Positions 9,433-18,055 of a DNA stretch of 64,000 nt are shown piece by piece. The DNA is from an uncultured Lachnospiraceae bacterium. Its GTDB lineage: Bacteria > Bacillota > Clostridia > Lachnospirales > Lachnospiraceae. The position numbers and the translations under genes were made by a program. Position 1 is the stretch's first letter. Every line of letters begins with the position of its first letter. The notes beneath the pieces were generated by a model. The model searched no databases, was not told where the DNA came from, and saw only the letters and a list, made by a program, of their open reading frames with translations. The stretch spans positions 20,854 to 84,853 of the forward strand of contig CAKSBI010000005.1 of NCBI GenBank assembly GCA_934437985.1. The letters are read 5' to 3'.

Positions 9433-9587
9433 TGAGACTTATGCCGCACTTAATAATGCAACAAAGTCTCACCAATTATATACACACCGAGTTCATTAAT
9501 ATAAAAATAACAAAATTATAAAATAACAAACTGTACTGACGATATTGTATACACAATACGGATGTATCGTGCCGGTTACTCCCCTTG
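9433..9587 (-). promoter_or_regulatory. yybP-ykoY-type manganese riboswitch with terminator, leader of the cation exchanger
   Basis: Read on the minus strand, the leader starts with AAGGGGAGTA (9586-9577), the 5' hallmark of the yybP-ykoY element. It continues through a CGTCAGTACAG segment and ends in GGTGAGACTTTG paired with AAGTCTCATC (stem 9471-9464 with 9440-9433), followed at once by a run of T, as in the family's 3' arm/terminator. The known family senses Mn2+ and often precedes cation exporters or exchangers, as here. Within the hairpin loop GCGGCATA (9447-9440) is complementary to TATGCCGC (9395-9388) downstream, a possible alternative pairing. Identified from memory of the consensus, not by a covariance model. 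Confidence 0.78.
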
Positions 9588-9596
9588 TATGTGGTC

Positions 9597-9625
9597 ATAT
9601 TAGCAGATGAAGCTTGTAATGTCAA
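9597..9625 (-). promoter_or_regulatory. consensus promoter of the cation exchanger transcript
   Basis: Minus strand TTGACA (9625-9620), 17-nt spacer, TAATAT (9602-9597). Predicted start near 9590, only a few nucleotides before the riboswitch-like element. Confidence 0.75.
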
Positions 9626-9856
9626 TAGACTTCTGCTTTTCGGTACAATAACGCAATGCTTGTAATACAGTATCCTGGGTATATGGGTATATTTTTCAAA
9701 AACAGATAGACAATCCATAAAACATGTGTTATATTCTCCGTGGATGGTATTCGAAAGAAGCTGTACCTTAATGATTATAATACTTTGCCTTCCTTAAACC
9801 CGGCAGATTATTTTTATGCAATCTGTCAACTTAATTAATGAAGGGAAGGTGATTGC

Positions 9857-10726
9857 ATGAACAATGATTTCAGGCCGCGGGTTGGATTCATTGGTGCCGG
9901 CCGTGTTGGAACTACGCTTGGAAAGTATTTTCACGACCATGGAGCAGATGTTTCGGGCTACTACAGTAAGAGCCACGAATCCGCACAGGCATCAGCCACA
10001 TTTACTGACACCGCATGCTATAATTCCATAGCTGAATTGACCAGTGATTGCAATATGTTATTCATAACCGTTCCTGACGGACAGATTGGATCAGTCTGGA
10101 ACGAAGTTTCCAAGTACGATATTAAAGGCAAATGTATATGTCATTGCAGTGGTGCAATGTCTTCTTCCGTTTTCAATGATATAACCGGTCATGGTGCTTC
10201 CGGTTATTCAATCCATCCCCTATGTGCAGTCAGTTCAAAAGAAAACAGCTACAGGAACTTTTCAAATGTATTTTTTTCAGTTGAAGGTTCTGATAAGTAC
10301 CGTGAAAGTATTATCTCGTGGCTCCGTGCCATGGGTAATCCGGTATCACACATTGCATCTGACAGGAAGGTTTTATACCATGCTGCAGCAGTATTTGCAA
10401 GCAATCTGGGTACTGCGTTATATAACATGGCTTCAGGAATCCTTGCTGAATGTGGCATTGAGGCTGATATGGCCACCAGGGCACTTTCAGGCCTGTATCT
10501 TGGCAACTGCATGAACGTTGTTGATAACGGTCCGGTCATAGCACTTACAGGTCCGGTTGACCGTAACGACATCACTACTGTTAATAAGCACATTGAAGCA
10601 CTTGCCGGAGACCCTCTTGATATATATAAGAAGCTTTCACTGGAGCTTATCAAAGTTGCCTCCGTAAAAAATCCTGACACTGATTATTCTGCACTTAGAC
10701 GGATATTAAGCAATGCCACGCATTAG
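9857..10726 (+). CDS. panG: Rossmann-like/DUF2520 protein, probable ketopantoate reductase
   Basis: NAD(P)-binding oxidoreductase-like protein of 289 residues. The N-terminal Rossmann loop GAGRVG is at 13-18; the C-terminal half is the helical DUF2520 domain (ALSGLYLGNCMNVVDNGPVIALTGPVDRND). PanG proteins of Francisella, Enterococcus and Clostridioides have been reported as an alternative ketopantoate reductase replacing PanE, and they belong to this kind of family. That, and its position immediately before panB, panC and panD with no panE in the operon, supports reduction of 2-ketopantoate to pantoate. The assignment is by context. RBS AAGGGAAGGTG. Confidence 0.8.
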   Translation: MNNDFRPRVGFIGAGRVGTTLGKYFHDHGADVSGYYSKSHESAQASATFTDTACYNSIAELTSDCNMLFITVPDGQIGSVWNEVSKYDIKGKCICHCSGAMSSSVFNDITGHGASGYSIHPLCAVSSKENSYRNFSNVFFSVEGSDKYRESIISWLRAMGNPVSHIASDRKVLYHAAAVFASNLGTALYNMASGILAECGIEADMATRALSGLYLGNCMNVVDNGPVIALTGPVDRNDITTVNKHIEALAGDPLDIYKKLSLELIKVASVKNPDTDYSALRRILSNATH

Positions 10727-10835
10727 ATGTGCCGGATTGAGGCGCACATAACTTTGACGCTTATTACAAAATAATTCTTAATTATCATTATGGACAGGGA
10801 ATAAGTACCCTGGGGGAATACGAGGAGAAATGACT

Positions 10836-11672
10836 ATGAAAAACACAGTACTTACATTCAAACAGGCAAAGGAAAATGGCGAGAAGCTTACAATGCTCAC
10901 TGCATATGATTACTCAACAGCCAAGCTGATGGACGAGTCCGGCGTTAACAGTATTCTTGTCGGCGACTCACTCGGCAATGTAATACTTGGTTACGAGGAT
11001 ACCATTTCAGTGACTATGGAGGATATGATTCATCACGGTGCCGCCGTTGCAAGGGGTGCAAAAAATGCACTTGTTGTTATCGACATGCCATTTATGTCAT
11101 ACCAGACTTCGGTATATGACGCTGTTGTCAATGCGGGCAGACTTATGAAGGAAGGTCGCGCGGATGCAGTTAAGCTTGAAGGTGGCGTTGAAGTGTGTGA
11201 GCAGATTGCAGCCATTACTAAATGCGGTATTCCGGTTGTTGCACACCTTGGACTTACACCTCAGTCAATCAATGCATTTGGCGGATTCAAGGTTCAGGGC
11301 AAATCAGCCGAGGCTGCGAAAAAGCTTATTGAGGATGCAAAGGAGGTCGAGGCTGCAGGCGCATTTGCAGTCGTGCTTGAAGGCATACCTTCTGTAGTCG
11401 CATCAAAGATAACCAAAGCTGTAAGTATCCCTACAATTGGAATCGGTGCCGGTGCTGAATGCGACGGCCAGGTTCTTGTATATCAGGACATGCTTGGAAT
11501 GTTTTCAGATTACGTCCCAAAATTTGTAAAGCAATTTGCGAATGTAGGCGAAGTTATGAAGCAGGCATTTGCCGAATATATTAAGGAAGTTTCAGATGGT
11601 TCTTTTCCGGAGCTTAAAAACCAATACAGTATCTCACCGGAAGCGGCAGATGAGCTTGAGAGGCTGTACTAA
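10836..11672 (+). CDS. panB: 3-methyl-2-oxobutanoate hydroxymethyltransferase
   Basis: Adds a hydroxymethyl group from 5,10-methylene-THF to 2-oxoisovalerate, giving ketopantoate. The 278-residue product has the family length. Visible motifs: [19 protein letters not shown] with Asp44 and [10 protein letters not shown] with Asp83 (metal ligands in the E. coli enzyme at 45 and 84), [10 protein letters not shown], and [14 protein letters not shown]. The ATG at 10836 lies about 8 nt after AGGAGAA; the ATG two codons earlier is too close to that site. The 100-nt gap from panG contains a small CAGGG/CCCTG hairpin. Confidence 0.96.
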   Translation: MKNTVLTFKQAKENGEKLTMLTAYDYSTAKLMDESGVNSILVGDSLGNVILGYEDTISVTMEDMIHHGAAVARGAKNALVVIDMPFMSYQTSVYDAVVNAGRLMKEGRADAVKLEGGVEVCEQIAAITKCGIPVVAHLGLTPQSINAFGGFKVQGKSAEAAKKLIEDAKEVEAAGAFAVVLEGIPSVVASKITKAVSIPTIGIGAGAECDGQVLVYQDMLGMFSDYVPKFVKQFANVGEVMKQAFAEYIKEVSDGSFPELKNQYSISPEAADELERLY

Positions 11673-11727
11673 TATCAATAAATGAATATTAAATAAGATT
11701 TAATTATAACACCGGAGGTAAATAACT

Positions 11728-12573
11728 ATGGAAATAGTAACAACAGTAGATGAAGTAAGGGCTAAAGTTAATAAATGGCGCAGCGAGGGTCTCAGCGTTG
11801 GCCTTGTTCCAACAATGGGCTATCTCCACGAGGGACATCAGAGCCTTATCGCACGCGCAGTTAAAGAAAATGACAGGGTTGTCGTAAGCGTGTTTGTCAA
11901 TCCTACACAGTTTGGACCTAACGAAGACTTTGAAGCTTATCCAAGAGACCTTGAAAAGGATGCTGCCCTTTGCGAAAGCACAGGCGCTGCCCTTATATTC
12001 CACCCTGAACCGGAAGAGATGTATCCTGACGGATTCTGTTCTTATATTAATATGACTGAGCTTACAGGCGCACTTTGTGGAAAAACAAGACCAATCCACT
12101 TTAAGGGTGTATGCACCGTAGTCGGCAAATTATTCAATATAGTAATGCCTGACAGGGCTTACTTTGGTGAAAAGGACGCACAGCAGCTCGCAGTAATCCG
12201 CCGTATGGTAAAGGATCTTAACTTTGGGCTTAAAGTAGTAGGATGCCCGATAATCCGTGAAGAGGACGGACTTGCAAAGAGTTCACGTAATACTTACCTT
12301 AATGCAGATGAAAGAAAAGCTGCCCTTGTATTATCAAAAGCTGTATTTCACGGCCGTGATATGGTTGCAGCCGGTGAAAAGTGTGCTAAAACCATTCTCA
12401 AAGAAATGACTGACATAATTAATTCAGAACCGCTTGCAAGAATTGACTATGTTGAGATGGTTAACATGGATACAATGGAAAATATCGATACAGTAAGCGG
12501 AACAACTCTCTGCGCAATGGCTGTGTATATTGGCAAAACACGACTTATTGATAACTTTATTGTAGAAGGTTAA
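11728..12573 (+). CDS. panC: pantoate-beta-alanine ligase (pantothenate synthetase)
   Basis: ATP-dependent ligation of pantoate and beta-alanine to pantothenate. The 281-residue product shows the nucleotidyltransferase motif PTMGYLHEGH (28-37, HxGH at 34-37), the PTQFGPNEDF loop, the pantoate/ATP-binding FGEKDAQQLAVIRRM segment and SSRNTYL, which carries the KMSKS-like loop. RBS GGAGGT. It lies 55 nt after panB and 47 nt before panD. Confidence 0.97.
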   Translation: MEIVTTVDEVRAKVNKWRSEGLSVGLVPTMGYLHEGHQSLIARAVKENDRVVVSVFVNPTQFGPNEDFEAYPRDLEKDAALCESTGAALIFHPEPEEMYPDGFCSYINMTELTGALCGKTRPIHFKGVCTVVGKLFNIVMPDRAYFGEKDAQQLAVIRRMVKDLNFGLKVVGCPIIREEDGLAKSSRNTYLNADERKAALVLSKAVFHGRDMVAAGEKCAKTILKEMTDIINSEPLARIDYVEMVNMDTMENIDTVSGTTLCAMAVYIGKTRLIDNFIVEG

Positions 12574-12620
12574 TCACACTATGATATACTGGTTACGGTA
12601 TTACAGAAAGGGAGACCCTT

Positions 12621-13004
12621 ATGAATATTACAATGTTAAAAGGTAAAATACACCGTGCAGTTGTAAAACAGGCTGAGCTCAATTATGTCGGCAGTATTAC
12701 TGTTGACCCTGAGCTTATGGACGCTGCCGGAATTCTTGAATACGAACTTGTTCAGATTGTTGACATTGAAAATGGCAACCGTTTTGAAACATATACTATT
12801 GCCGGTGAACCGGGTTCAGGCATGATATGCCTGAACGGAGCTGCCGCAAGACAGGTTCAGGTCGGCGACCACGTTATTATCATGTCATACTGCACCCTGA
12901 CACCTGAAGAAGCCGGGAACCACAGGCCTTATGTTGTATTTGTAGACGAGGATAATAAGATAAAACGTCTGGCAAGATATGAAAAGCATGGTGAATTATC
13001 ATAG
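12621..13004 (+). CDS. panD: aspartate 1-decarboxylase (pyruvoyl-dependent)
   Basis: Makes beta-alanine for PanC. The 127-residue zymogen has the family length. The self-cleavage site is Gly24-Ser25 in YVGSITVD; Ser25 becomes the pyruvoyl group of the alpha chain. Lys9, Thr57-type and Tyr58-type active-site surroundings ([14 protein letters not shown]) are conserved. RBS AAGGGAGA. It is part of the pan-coaBC operon, which therefore supplies both substrates of PanC except 2-oxoisovalerate. Confidence 0.97.
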   Translation: MNITMLKGKIHRAVVKQAELNYVGSITVDPELMDAAGILEYELVQIVDIENGNRFETYTIAGEPGSGMICLNGAAARQVQVGDHVIIMSYCTLTPEEAGNHRPYVVFVDEDNKIKRLARYEKHGELS

Positions 13005-13058
13005 CATTTCACATCTGTACCCACAGACCAAAACTATATGACCGGAGGTACCAATTCT

Positions 13059-14258
13059 ATGCTTACTAACAAAACTGTTGTTCTTGGGGTCACAGGAAGC
13101 ATTGCGGCATATAAGATGGCAAATGTTGCCAGCATGCTTGTTAAGCTTCATGCTGATGTGCATGTAATTATGACCCGGAATGCAACGAACTTCATCAATC
13201 CGATTACATTTGAGACACTTACAGGCAACAAATGTCTTGTGGACACATTCGACCGCAATTTTGAATTCAGTGTTGAACATGTCTCCCTGGCAAAGAGGGC
13301 CGATACATTCTTAGTTGCACCTGCATCTGCCAACATAATCGGAAAGATTGCGAATGGCATAGCTGACGATATGCTCTCAACTACAATTATGGCCGCCAAA
13401 TGTCCGGTTATCGTTGCTCCGGCAATGAATACCAATATGTTCACTAATCCGATTGTACAGGATAACATTAAGAAGCTTTCTTCTTATGGTATAACAATAA
13501 TTGAGCCTGCCACAGGGCTGCTTGCATGCCGTGACACAGGAAAAGGCAAGCTTCCTGATGAAGATACCCTCATCGAATATATTCTGAAGGCAATAGCCTT
13601 TGAACACGATCTTGAAGGAAAGCATGTGCTTATAACTGCCGGTCCGACAAGAGAGCCAATCGATCCGGTAAGATTCATAACCAATCATTCAACCGGCAAG
13701 ATGGGCTACAGTATTGCAAGAATTGCAATGCTCCGTGGTGCGGACGTAACACTCGTATCAGGTCCTGTATCCCTTACGCCGCCAATGTTTTGCAATACCG
13801 TAAATGTATCATCTGCTGCCGATATGTATGAAGCAGTTATGAAATATGCACCTGACAGCGACATTATCATAAAGTCAGCCGCCGTTGCAGATTACAGGCC
13901 TGTTAATGTTGCTGCCGAAAAGATTAAAAAGTCAGATTCTGATACTGATAACTCTATTGCCCTCGAACGGACAACAGATATACTCGCAACACTTGGCAGG
14001 AACAAAAAACCAGGGCAGCTTCTGTGTGGCTTTTCAATGGAAACAGAAAATATGCTGGAGAATTCAAGGAAAAAGCTCATTAAGAAAAATGCAGACATTA
14101 TCGCTGCCAACAGCTTAAGACAGGAAGGTGCCGGATTCGGAACTGACACTAATGTCCTGACACTTATAACAAAGGACTCTGAAGAATCTCTTGATATTAT
14201 GAGCAAAGAGGCTGCTGCCGGAAAATTGTTAGATAAAATTGCCGCTATGATGCCTTAA
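13059..14258 (+). CDS. coaBC: bifunctional phosphopantothenoylcysteine decarboxylase/phosphopantothenate-cysteine ligase
   Basis: Two sequential steps of CoA synthesis on one 399-residue chain. The N-terminal flavoprotein CoaC domain carries His74 in VEHVSLAKRAD, PAMNTNM at 121-127 and the catalytic Cys157 in LACRDTGKGK. The usual form there is ACGxxGxGRM, so the Gly-to-Arg change after Cys is mildly unusual. The C-terminal CoaB domain begins near 188 with LITAGPTREPIDPVRFITN, STGKMG and KSAAVADYRP. The start was set at 13059 after CCGGAGGTACC, seven codons inside the open frame. It ends the pan operon and is followed by a strong terminator. Confidence 0.96.
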   Translation: MLTNKTVVLGVTGSIAAYKMANVASMLVKLHADVHVIMTRNATNFINPITFETLTGNKCLVDTFDRNFEFSVEHVSLAKRADTFLVAPASANIIGKIANGIADDMLSTTIMAAKCPVIVAPAMNTNMFTNPIVQDNIKKLSSYGITIIEPATGLLACRDTGKGKLPDEDTLIEYILKAIAFEHDLEGKHVLITAGPTREPIDPVRFITNHSTGKMGYSIARIAMLRGADVTLVSGPVSLTPPMFCNTVNVSSAADMYEAVMKYAPDSDIIIKSAAVADYRPVNVAAEKIKKSDSDTDNSIALERTTDILATLGRNKKPGQLLCGFSMETENMLENSRKKLIKKNADIIAANSLRQEGAGFGTDTNVLTLITKDSEESLDIMSKEAAAGKLLDKIAAMMP

Positions 14259-14261
14259 AAC

Positions 14262-14308
14262 AGGTGGCAGATGGTTTGTACTGCATATATACAAACCATC
14301 TGCCACCT
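14262..14308. terminator. bidirectional terminator between coaBC and the Ig-like gene
   Basis: A perfect 19-bp inverted repeat (14262-14280 with 14290-14308) with a 9-nt loop between two convergent genes. It has T-rich flanks on both strands, modest on each. Confidence 0.8.
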
Positions 14309-14359
14309 TATTTATCCGCTAATGTGCTGTATCTTTTACGGTAAGGTCAGTCACCCCTG

Positions 14360-15079
14360 CTACTCTTCCTTAAAAATCGCAGAGATTTCAATGTACATTT
14401 TTTCATTTTCAATTCTTTTATTCATGCTTTTTGTATAATAACCGATTTTAACCTTGTCACCTTCTTTAATGTTTCCTTCTGCCAATTTTGTATTTGAACA
14501 ATTAACAATTATATATTTTACAGCCTGGTTTTCTTTTAAGAGCATCGGTACGGATATGCCCTGGGCATCTGCTGTCAAATATATTGTTGATGTTTCATTG
14601 CTTCCCGATTCAATTTTATCTACCTTATAACCGTTATCTAATACTGCTCCACCCGGTTTAGGCAGGTTATTTACTTCTGTATTCGTTGTTACATTTTCTG
14701 TTGTACTACCTTCTTCATTGCTGTTTTGTTTTTCATCCTTCGTATTATCATCCTTCGCATTATCATTCTTTGCATTATTATTTCTGACAACGAATTTTAT
14801 CTTCCGGATATTTTTTTTCGTTTTTATTGTTACAATGCATTTTCCTGCTTTAAAAGCTTTTACCCTGCCTGATTTTTTAACCTTAATTACCTCTGATTTG
14901 CATTTAACTATCCTGCTCTTTTTAGCAAGTTTAATCTGGTAGGTTTGCCCTGTTTTAAGAACAATCTTCTCTGTCTTTGATTTGGCAGATGCTGTGTTTC
15001 CTGTAATTAATAACATCAGACACAGAACTATTACAGGTATTGTTGCCATTGCTTTTAATGTTGTGTTTTTTTGTATCAT
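14360..15079 (-). CDS. secreted protein with Ig-like (BIG2-type) domain
   Basis: Function unknown. The 239-residue product has a signal peptide (basic N-terminus, hydrophobic 13-25, then ASA). Next is a Lys-rich beta domain with the pattern of bacterial Ig-like group 2 folds (IVKCKSEVIKVKKSGRVKAF, then GKCIVTIKTKK). A repetitive hydrophilic linker with NAKDDN/TKDE units (about 100-125) follows, then a C-terminal beta-rich domain ending in YIEISAIFKEE. RBS AAGGAGG precedes the ATG. Such proteins are usually exported and cell-wall associated; no sorting motif is visible. Confidence 0.75.
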   Translation of the reverse strand: MIQKNTTLKAMATIPVIVLCLMLLITGNTASAKSKTEKIVLKTGQTYQIKLAKKSRIVKCKSEVIKVKKSGRVKAFKAGKCIVTIKTKKNIRKIKFVVRNNNAKNDNAKDDNTKDEKQNSNEEGSTTENVTTNTEVNNLPKPGGAVLDNGYKVDKIESGSNETSTIYLTADAQGISVPMLLKENQAVKYIIVNCSNTKLAEGNIKEGDKVKIGYYTKSMNKRIENEKMYIEISAIFKEE

Positions 15080-15240
15080 ACTACTACGCCTCCTTATACG
15101 ATATAAGTTTTACATTAACTATTATTACATATTACATTATAGTCCATATAATAAGCCCTTTCACTGATTATACTCTCACCCCTTGCTTTATCATGTTTAC
15201 TCTGCAAGTACCTGATATTGAACAGCTCCCCCAATATATA

Positions 15241-15304
15241 CATGCAATTGTTAATAATATATGTTAAATATTAGCATGCATTGTTACAATTCGTCAACAA
15301 TTAA
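15241..15304. repeat. 64-bp intergenic repeat, copy 1
   Basis: Matches 16988-17051 over 64 positions with about 7 differences. It abuts the terminator repeat at 15305 directly. Confidence 0.85.
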
Positions 15305-15358
15305 TATACAAAAAACCACCATCCCCTCAATTACAATCATTCGGGAATGGTGGTTATT
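15305..15358 (-). terminator. terminator of the LRR gene (identical copy at 17297-17350)
   Basis: On the minus strand AACCACCAT ... ATGGTGGTT followed by TTTTG, a Rho-independent terminator about 50 nt after the stop of the LRR gene. All 54 positions are identical to 17297-17350. Confidence 0.85.
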
Positions 15359-15410
15359 TTAATAACAGCCTTATAATCCAATTTTTTGTGTGAAACAGGG
15401 AGTTATCAAT

Positions 15411-16724
15411 CTAATACCCAATTACCTTAATCCAAAAATCATTTATTACACTATACTTTTCTCCTTTAAGCCTCCACTTTATATACTTACTCTTAGCTTT
15501 TTTAGGGACATATACTTTACAAAATATTGGTTTTACTTCATAACCTGAATGAACCGTACTTTTTTTTACACTTGGAGGCGTCTGATTTTTAAAACATACA
15601 CTTTTTAATTCTTTTATTGACATCATCCATGCCCCTGACAACTTCTTCAGTGATTTTGGTAGTATAAGCTTTTTAATTGTCTTACCACTTCCCATAACTG
15701 ATACACTTTCATTAATAACTTTTACTTTTTCCGGGATTACAACTTTACCCTTGTCAACAATTATGCAAGCTAGCACTCCTGTTTTTTTGTTGTATATACC
15801 ATCATGTTTTTTTGCAAATACCTTATTCTTTTTATTAATATTTACCCTGGCGGCTTTGTTAAGCGAAAGAGAATCGTGGGACATGTTTTTTACTGTTGCA
15901 GGTATATTGATTTCATCTGCATATGATGTTACCATAGCTTCATTCCCCAGAGTCTCGACCCCATCAGGTATGTTAACCTTTTTAACTGCAGGCGCTGACA
16001 GATATAATTTCTTACCATCCTTACTTAGAAGCACATTATTATTTGCTGCATATTTTGTATTTGCATGAGATACCGTTAATGTTTCCAGACTACTACATTT
16101 ATAAAACGCTTTTTCATCAATGTCACCTAAATTTTGTGGCAATACCATCCCTTTTATAGATGTACACATGCCAAACGCATAAGCTTCAATGTTTTCAACA
16201 CTATCAGGAATTGCTACGTTTTCTACCTTATAAAACTCGAAAAGTGCCATACTTCCAATGGATGTTAATGAATCCGGTAATACGATGTTCTTTATATTGC
16301 TTCTTACATCCCCTGCCACATCATCGATTTTCTCACCCACATCCAAACTATTTCCTAATATATCAATAAATAAATCATCATCTGCTGTATTGCCTAACAG
16401 TTCCTTTGCTCCACCAATCTTTGTTACTTTTGCTCCATTTATTTCATTTGGGAAATTAACTGTCTCTATCGCTCCATCTATTGTTATACGATATATCCAA
16501 CATTCTTTTGTATCTGCAGAAATGTATGCGTTGTAACTTACATTATTAATTGTGCCTGTTACCTCATTTGTAATGTTCCATTTCTGCAAGGAAGCAGCAG
16601 CACCGGTTTCGATGTTTTGTGTCTGATATGCATTTATTTTTTCTGCTCCTGCATCATATACCGGGGTTATGCTAATCATCATTGCTGTTCCAAGACACAG
16701 AATTGTTTTTATTTTTTGTTTCAT
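15411..16724 (-). CDS. BspA-like leucine-rich-repeat surface protein
   Basis: Exported 437-residue protein with a signal peptide (KTILCLGTAMMISITPVYDAGA). The centre (about 135-360) consists of LRR_5/BspA-type repeats: NIVLPDSLTSIGSMALFEF, VAIPDSVENIEAYAFG, MVLPQNLGDIDEKAFYKC, VNIPDGVETLGNEAM and LILPKSLKKL, each with the IP/LPxxVxxIgxxAF pattern. A short C-terminal module follows (VYVPKKAKSKYIKWR). Proteins of this kind sit on the cell surface and in other bacteria take part in adhesion; the target here is unknown. RBS AAGGAGTG. No sortase motif is seen. Confidence 0.85.
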   Translation of the reverse strand: MKQKIKTILCLGTAMMISITPVYDAGAEKINAYQTQNIETGAAASLQKWNITNEVTGTINNVSYNAYISADTKECWIYRITIDGAIETVNFPNEINGAKVTKIGGAKELLGNTADDDLFIDILGNSLDVGEKIDDVAGDVRSNIKNIVLPDSLTSIGSMALFEFYKVENVAIPDSVENIEAYAFGMCTSIKGMVLPQNLGDIDEKAFYKCSSLETLTVSHANTKYAANNNVLLSKDGKKLYLSAPAVKKVNIPDGVETLGNEAMVTSYADEINIPATVKNMSHDSLSLNKAARVNINKKNKVFAKKHDGIYNKKTGVLACIIVDKGKVVIPEKVKVINESVSVMGSGKTIKKLILPKSLKKLSGAWMMSIKELKSVCFKNQTPPSVKKSTVHSGYEVKPIFCKVYVPKKAKSKYIKWRLKGEKYSVINDFWIKVIGY

Positions 16725-16987
16725 AGAATCACTCCTTGTTAATTTAATGTTGTAATTTTTTCCTTCAAAATGATATTATTGAGTCTGTATTAAATTCTTG
16801 GTTGTATTTCTCTCACTGTAGAAAAAAGTTTATCTCTGACCAAGAAATACTTTTTCATTTAATAACTATGCATATCCATAATCGTACGATATGGTTCAAA
16901 TTTCAAATTTCCCGGACTTATTTCAGAAAAATAACTCAGATTCTTTAATCTAAAACCCTTATAATCTTGTATAAAATTTAAGAAAAA

Positions 16988-17051
16988 CATGCAATCGCTA
17001 ATAATATATGCTAAATATTAACACGTATTATTACAATTCGTCAACAATTAA
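16988..17051. repeat. 64-bp intergenic repeat, copy 2
   Basis: About 89 percent identical to 15241-15304. Unlike copy 1 it is separated from its terminator partner by 245 nt. Confidence 0.85.
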
Positions 17052-17296
17052 GCAACTGTTTAATCCATTTTTATGTATTATATTATAATGAATAAATATT
17101 TTATGTGTTTTTTTACATTTTTTTTAATAAACAGCAATAAAAATATCAAAAAATGCTTCTCTGTTTTCCATAATACTAATTTATATTTGCAGGCTATTAT
17201 TCTACATCATACTTCATACATCTTTAACAAAATAAGAAGGATAAGAAAACTAATTACAAGTATTATATATACAATATGTATCGCAGCACTGATAAA

Positions 17297-17350
17297 TATA
17301 CAAAAAACCACCATCCCCTCAATTACAATCATTCGGGAATGGTGGTTATT
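17297..17350 (-). terminator. terminator of the 187-residue secreted protein gene
   Basis: Identical over 54 positions to 15305-15358. Minus-strand hairpin with a T-run, starting 8 nt after the stop of the gene that ends at 17359. Confidence 0.85.
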
Positions 17351-17358
17351 CCAATTAA

Positions 17359-17922
17359 TTACATGTGTCTCCCCTGCACTACAGTATATCCTGCGGTAAG
17401 CAGCCTCCCAGCCAGCTTATACTTAGACTTTTTTACTCCATTTTTATATGCCTTCGTATTGCCATCAGAATCCGTATACCTGTATATCAGCTGATCCATC
17501 CCGATATACACACGGCATTTCTTAGTCCGGGTTTTCGTTTCAGTCACTATTTTTTTATGTGCATACACATATATCAGTTCCTGCTTTTCATTATAATAAT
17601 ACTCACACGTATACCCATCCGGACACAATATACTGTTATCCCCGGCTTCACCGGAAGCAGGATATTCTATAGTCTTTCTCAGTACTCCGGATGCATCAAA
17701 ATATGATACATAATTGTCACCCTCGCGCTTCTTATAACCATATTTCTTCTTTTTGATGGACTTGTTAATGTCCTTACGTGTGCTGTCTGAATACTCAGTC
17801 ACACGTTCAAGCGCAGTACTTTTTCTTGCAGCGGATATCATATTTACCGGACATATGAATTGAATTACTACTGCCATAATGCATAAATGCATTATTAATT
17901 TTTTTCTTAAGCTGCCCGTCAT
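17359..17922 (-). CDS. small secreted protein of unknown function
   Basis: I do not recognise this family. The 187 residues start with a basic stretch and hydrophobic helix (IMHLCIMAVVIQFICPVNMI, about 9-28), a likely signal peptide. A Lys/Tyr-rich mature part follows with several YxY motifs (YTCEYYYNEKQELIYVYAHKK; MDQLIYRYTDSDG). These resemble short beta-strand repeats of the antitoxin/YD type but too few to assign. The C-terminal YKLAGRLLTAGYTVVQGR may form a final hairpin. The ribosome site is weak (GAAG). Neighbouring secreted genes and the shared terminator repeat suggest a surface locus. Confidence 0.65.
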   Translation of the reverse strand: MTGSLRKKLIMHLCIMAVVIQFICPVNMISAARKSTALERVTEYSDSTRKDINKSIKKKKYGYKKREGDNYVSYFDASGVLRKTIEYPASGEAGDNSILCPDGYTCEYYYNEKQELIYVYAHKKIVTETKTRTKKCRVYIGMDQLIYRYTDSDGNTKAYKNGVKKSKYKLAGRLLTAGYTVVQGRHM

Positions 17923-18055
17923 CTGTATGTCTTCACGTCCTTTTTACTGTAGTTAGTTATTTTGACCAATTGTTCTATAGATATGATATGGGGGTAAAAT
18001 GGTCTTTTGTCCTTCATTTGATAGTTTATCGCAACTTATTCTTATAGGCAATAGT

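Larger units (their letters stand above)
9363..9856. other. divergent intergenic region between exchanger and pan operon
   Basis: The left half is the riboswitch leader and promoter of the exchanger. The right half (9626-9856) carries the control region of the panG-panB-panC-panD-coaBC operon. I found no convincing -35/-10 pair there. A pyrimidine tract near 9789-9796 (CCTTCCTT) is partly complementary to the AAGGGAAGG ribosome site of the first gene. Confidence 0.5.
15080..15410. other. intergenic region with repeat copy 1
   Basis: Carries the promoter region of the Ig-like gene on the right of its ATG, a 64-nt repeat copy (15241-15304) and the 54-nt terminator repeat (15305-15358) belonging to the LRR gene. 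No gene recognised. Confidence 0.6.
16725..17358. other. long AT-rich intergenic region with split repeat copy 2
   Basis: Between two minus-strand secreted-protein genes. Contains the LRR gene's upstream region, the 64-nt repeat copy 2 (16988-17051), a 245-nt very AT-rich spacer (17052-17296) and the terminator of the upstream small secreted gene (17297-17350). Plus-strand open frames here look non-coding. Confidence 0.6.

Noticed and set aside
9476..9718. 80-codon minus-strand frame upstream of the exchanger
   Set aside because: It lies across the promoter and riboswitch-like leader and has no ribosome site.
17073..17399. Plus-strand frame of 108 codons in the AT-rich spacer
   Set aside because: Composition is that of AT-rich non-coding DNA, and it runs through the terminator repeat; no ribosome site.
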